A stretch of DNA of 58,530 nucleotides, from contig PNMF01000002.1 of NCBI GenBank assembly GCA_013823485.1, forward strand, positions 1 through 58,530, given 5' to 3'. The stretch comes from Comamonadaceae bacterium. GTDB lineage: Bacteria > Pseudomonadota > Gammaproteobacteria > Burkholderiales > Burkholderiaceae_C. The position numbers and the translations under genes were made by a program. Shown in pieces: positions 57,402 to 58,530 of the stretch (its first letter is position 1; each line of letters begins with the position of its first letter). The notes beneath the pieces were generated by a model. It did not search any database and was not told the DNA's origin. It worked only from the letters and a program-made list of their open reading frames with translations.

Positions 57402-57407
57402 ATTATC
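57402..57407 (-). promoter_or_regulatory. -10-like hexamer next to the dedA start
   Basis: Minus-strand GATAAT, 8 nt before the dedA ATG, within the 39-bp gap to mutL. Confidence 0.4.
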
Positions 57408-57420
57408 GGCGCCGCCTTCC

Positions 57421-57426
57421 TACAAT
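57421..57426 (+). promoter_or_regulatory. -10-like hexamer next to the mutL start
   Basis: TACAAT ends 6 nt before the mutL ATG, so the predicted transcript begins at the start codon. Confidence 0.45.
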
Positions 57427-57432
57427 TTGCCG

Positions 57433-58530
57433 ATGACCCACCCGCCCACCGCCGCCCCCCGCCCGATCCGCGAGCTGCCCGACGAACTCATCAGCCAGAT
57501 TGCGGCCGGCGAGGTGGTGGAGCGGCCCGCCTCGGTGGTGCGCGAACTGGTGGACAACGCGCTGGACGCCGGCGCACGCCAGATCACGGTGCGGCTGCAG
57601 GCCGGCGGTGTCCGCCTGATCAGCGTGGAAGACGACGGCCACGGCATTCCCCGCCACGACCTGCCGCAGGCGCTCAAGCGCCATGCCACCAGCAAGATCG
57701 CCAGCCTGTCCGACCTGGAGTCGGTGGGCACCATGGGTTTCCGGGGCGAGGCCCTGGCCGCCATCGCCTCGGTCGCCGAGGTGTCGCTGCTGACCCGGGT
57801 CGACACCGACGGGGCTTCGCACGGCTGGCTGCTGGACGCCCGCAGCGGCGAGCTGGCGCCGACCGCCCGCCAGCGCGGCACCACGGTGGAGGTGCGCGAG
57901 CTGTTCTTTGCCACGCCGGCGCGGCGCAAGTTCCTCAAGACCGACGCCACCGAACTCGCGCACTGTGTCGAATCGGTGCGCCGCCATGCGCTGGCCCGGC
58001 CCGACGTGGGCTTTGCCATCTGGCACGACGGCCGCCTGGTGGCCCAGTGGCGAGCCGCCACCGGCGATCTGACCCGGACCGCACAGGACCCGCCGGACAC
58101 CTTGGCGGCATTGCGGCAGCGGCTGGCCGACGTGCTGGGCGGCGACTTCGTGGAACAGGCGGTGCCGGTGGCCTGGCCGGCCGAGCCGGGGCCCTCCACC
58201 GCGGTGCGGGTCTGGGGCCTGGCCGGCGTGCCCGACGCCGCCCGCTCGCGCGCCGACCTTCAATTCACCTATGTGAACGGCCGCTATGTGCGCGACAAGG
58301 TGATCCAGCACGCGGTGCGCAGCGCCTATGAAGACGTGCTGCACGGTCACCGGCACCCGGTGTTCGCGCTCTACATCGAACTCGACCCGACCCGTGTGGA
58401 TGTGAATGTGCACCCGACCAAGATCGAGGTGCGCTTCCGGGACAGCCGCGAGGTGCACCACGCGGTCCACCAGGGCATCAAGACGGCGCTGGCGGCGCCC
58501 CGCGCAGGGCAGGCGCCGGCCACCGCTGCC
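57433..58530 (+). CDS. mutL: MutL, DNA mismatch repair protein (3' end cut by window)
   Basis: GHKL ATPase that links MutS mismatch recognition to strand excision. The first 366 residues are present; the C-terminal dimerisation domain lies beyond the edge. The N-terminal signature ISQIAAGEVVERPASVV, the N box ELVDNALDAGA (catalytic Glu38, Asn42), DDGHGI, the GFRGEAL motif and the DVNVHPTKIEVRF segment are complete. No stop codon is reached. ATG 57433 matches the family start after a short Pro-rich leader. Confidence 0.96.
   Translation, partial: MTHPPTAAPRPIRELPDELISQIAAGEVVERPASVVRELVDNALDAGARQITVRLQAGGVRLISVEDDGHGIPRHDLPQALKRHATSKIASLSDLESVGTMGFRGEALAAIASVAEVSLLTRVDTDGASHGWLLDARSGELAPTARQRGTTVEVRELFFATPARRKFLKTDATELAHCVESVRRHALARPDVGFAIWHDGRLVAQWRAATGDLTRTAQDPPDTLAALRQRLADVLGGDFVEQAVPVAWPAEPGPSTAVRVWGLAGVPDAARSRADLQFTYVNGRYVRDKVIQHAVRSAYEDVLHGHRHPVFALYIELDPTRVDVNVHPTKIEVRFRDSREVHHAVHQGIKTALAAPRAGQAPATAA

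Noticed and set aside
57433-58530. Apparent loss of the catalytic Glu of MutL (LVDN instead of LVEN)
   Set aside because: The general-base Glu is the first Glu of the ExxxN box (Glu38 here) and is present; the changed position is not catalytic.

Overview
The window is GC-rich, densely packed DNA from a betaproteobacterium, most likely order Burkholderiales and family Comamonadaceae (Hydrogenophaga/Acidovorax-like). I infer this from base composition, the pyrG-kdsA-eno-ftsB gene order, two Bug/TctC-type periplasmic binding proteins and the style of the housekeeping genes. No tRNA, rRNA, CRISPR array, insertion sequence or phage gene was recognised.

Region 1 (1-20371) is a PQQ/quinoprotein alcohol-oxidation island. 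It holds a cytochrome c-550 (PedF type, cut by the window edge), a GAF-AAA+-Fis sigma-54 activator, two periplasmic metallo-beta-lactamase-fold quinoprotein-relay proteins, a SoxYZ-like carrier, an alpha/beta hydrolase and complete pqqABCDE with a hairpin terminator after pqqA. It also has a PQQ-dependent alcohol dehydrogenase with the Asp-Tyr-Asp signature of lanthanide enzymes, followed by a small cytochrome c and a secreted unknown. A PQQ-associated ABC transporter is split between two divergent operons: binding protein plus permease, and Bug protein plus ATPase. At least five good -24/-12 (sigma-54) promoter matches sit in front of these units, so the island looks like one RpoN regulon run by the activator at 696. 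The most novel part is a four-gene module at 8541-11160, translationally coupled to pqqE: a MotA/TolQ/ExbB-like channel, an ExbD-like anchor joined to a YfaP-like periplasmic domain, a membrane protein and a lipoprotein. This is a candidate undescribed proton-driven envelope machine attached to PQQ synthesis.

Region 2 (20383-30302) holds an acyl-CoA synthetase and a seven-gene metal/oxyanion import operon: TupBCA tungstate transporter, a ModA-like lipoprotein and a FecBCD/MolBCA-like importer. A divergent ModE/TupR-type regulator lies beside it, followed by a Tat-exported metallo-hydrolase with an intact zinc motif.

Region 3 (30339-58530) is mostly housekeeping: coaBC, pyrG, kdsA, a DUF1330 gene, eno, ftsB, a NadR-like ATPase, hslO, a gamma-carbonic anhydrase and a DUF455 protein. 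Then come a four-gene coupled chain (two histidine kinases, dbpA, DUF3297), xerD, a Bug protein, an AEC transporter and an Mla-like lipid transport set lacking its ATPase. An acyl-CoA synthetase, queG and tsaE (overlapping head to head), amiC, OsmC, a GAF protein, a two-subunit Rieske dioxygenase, dedA and the 5' part of mutL complete it. Seven of these units have a -10-like hexamer only 6-9 nt before the start codon, suggesting leaderless or near-leaderless mRNAs.
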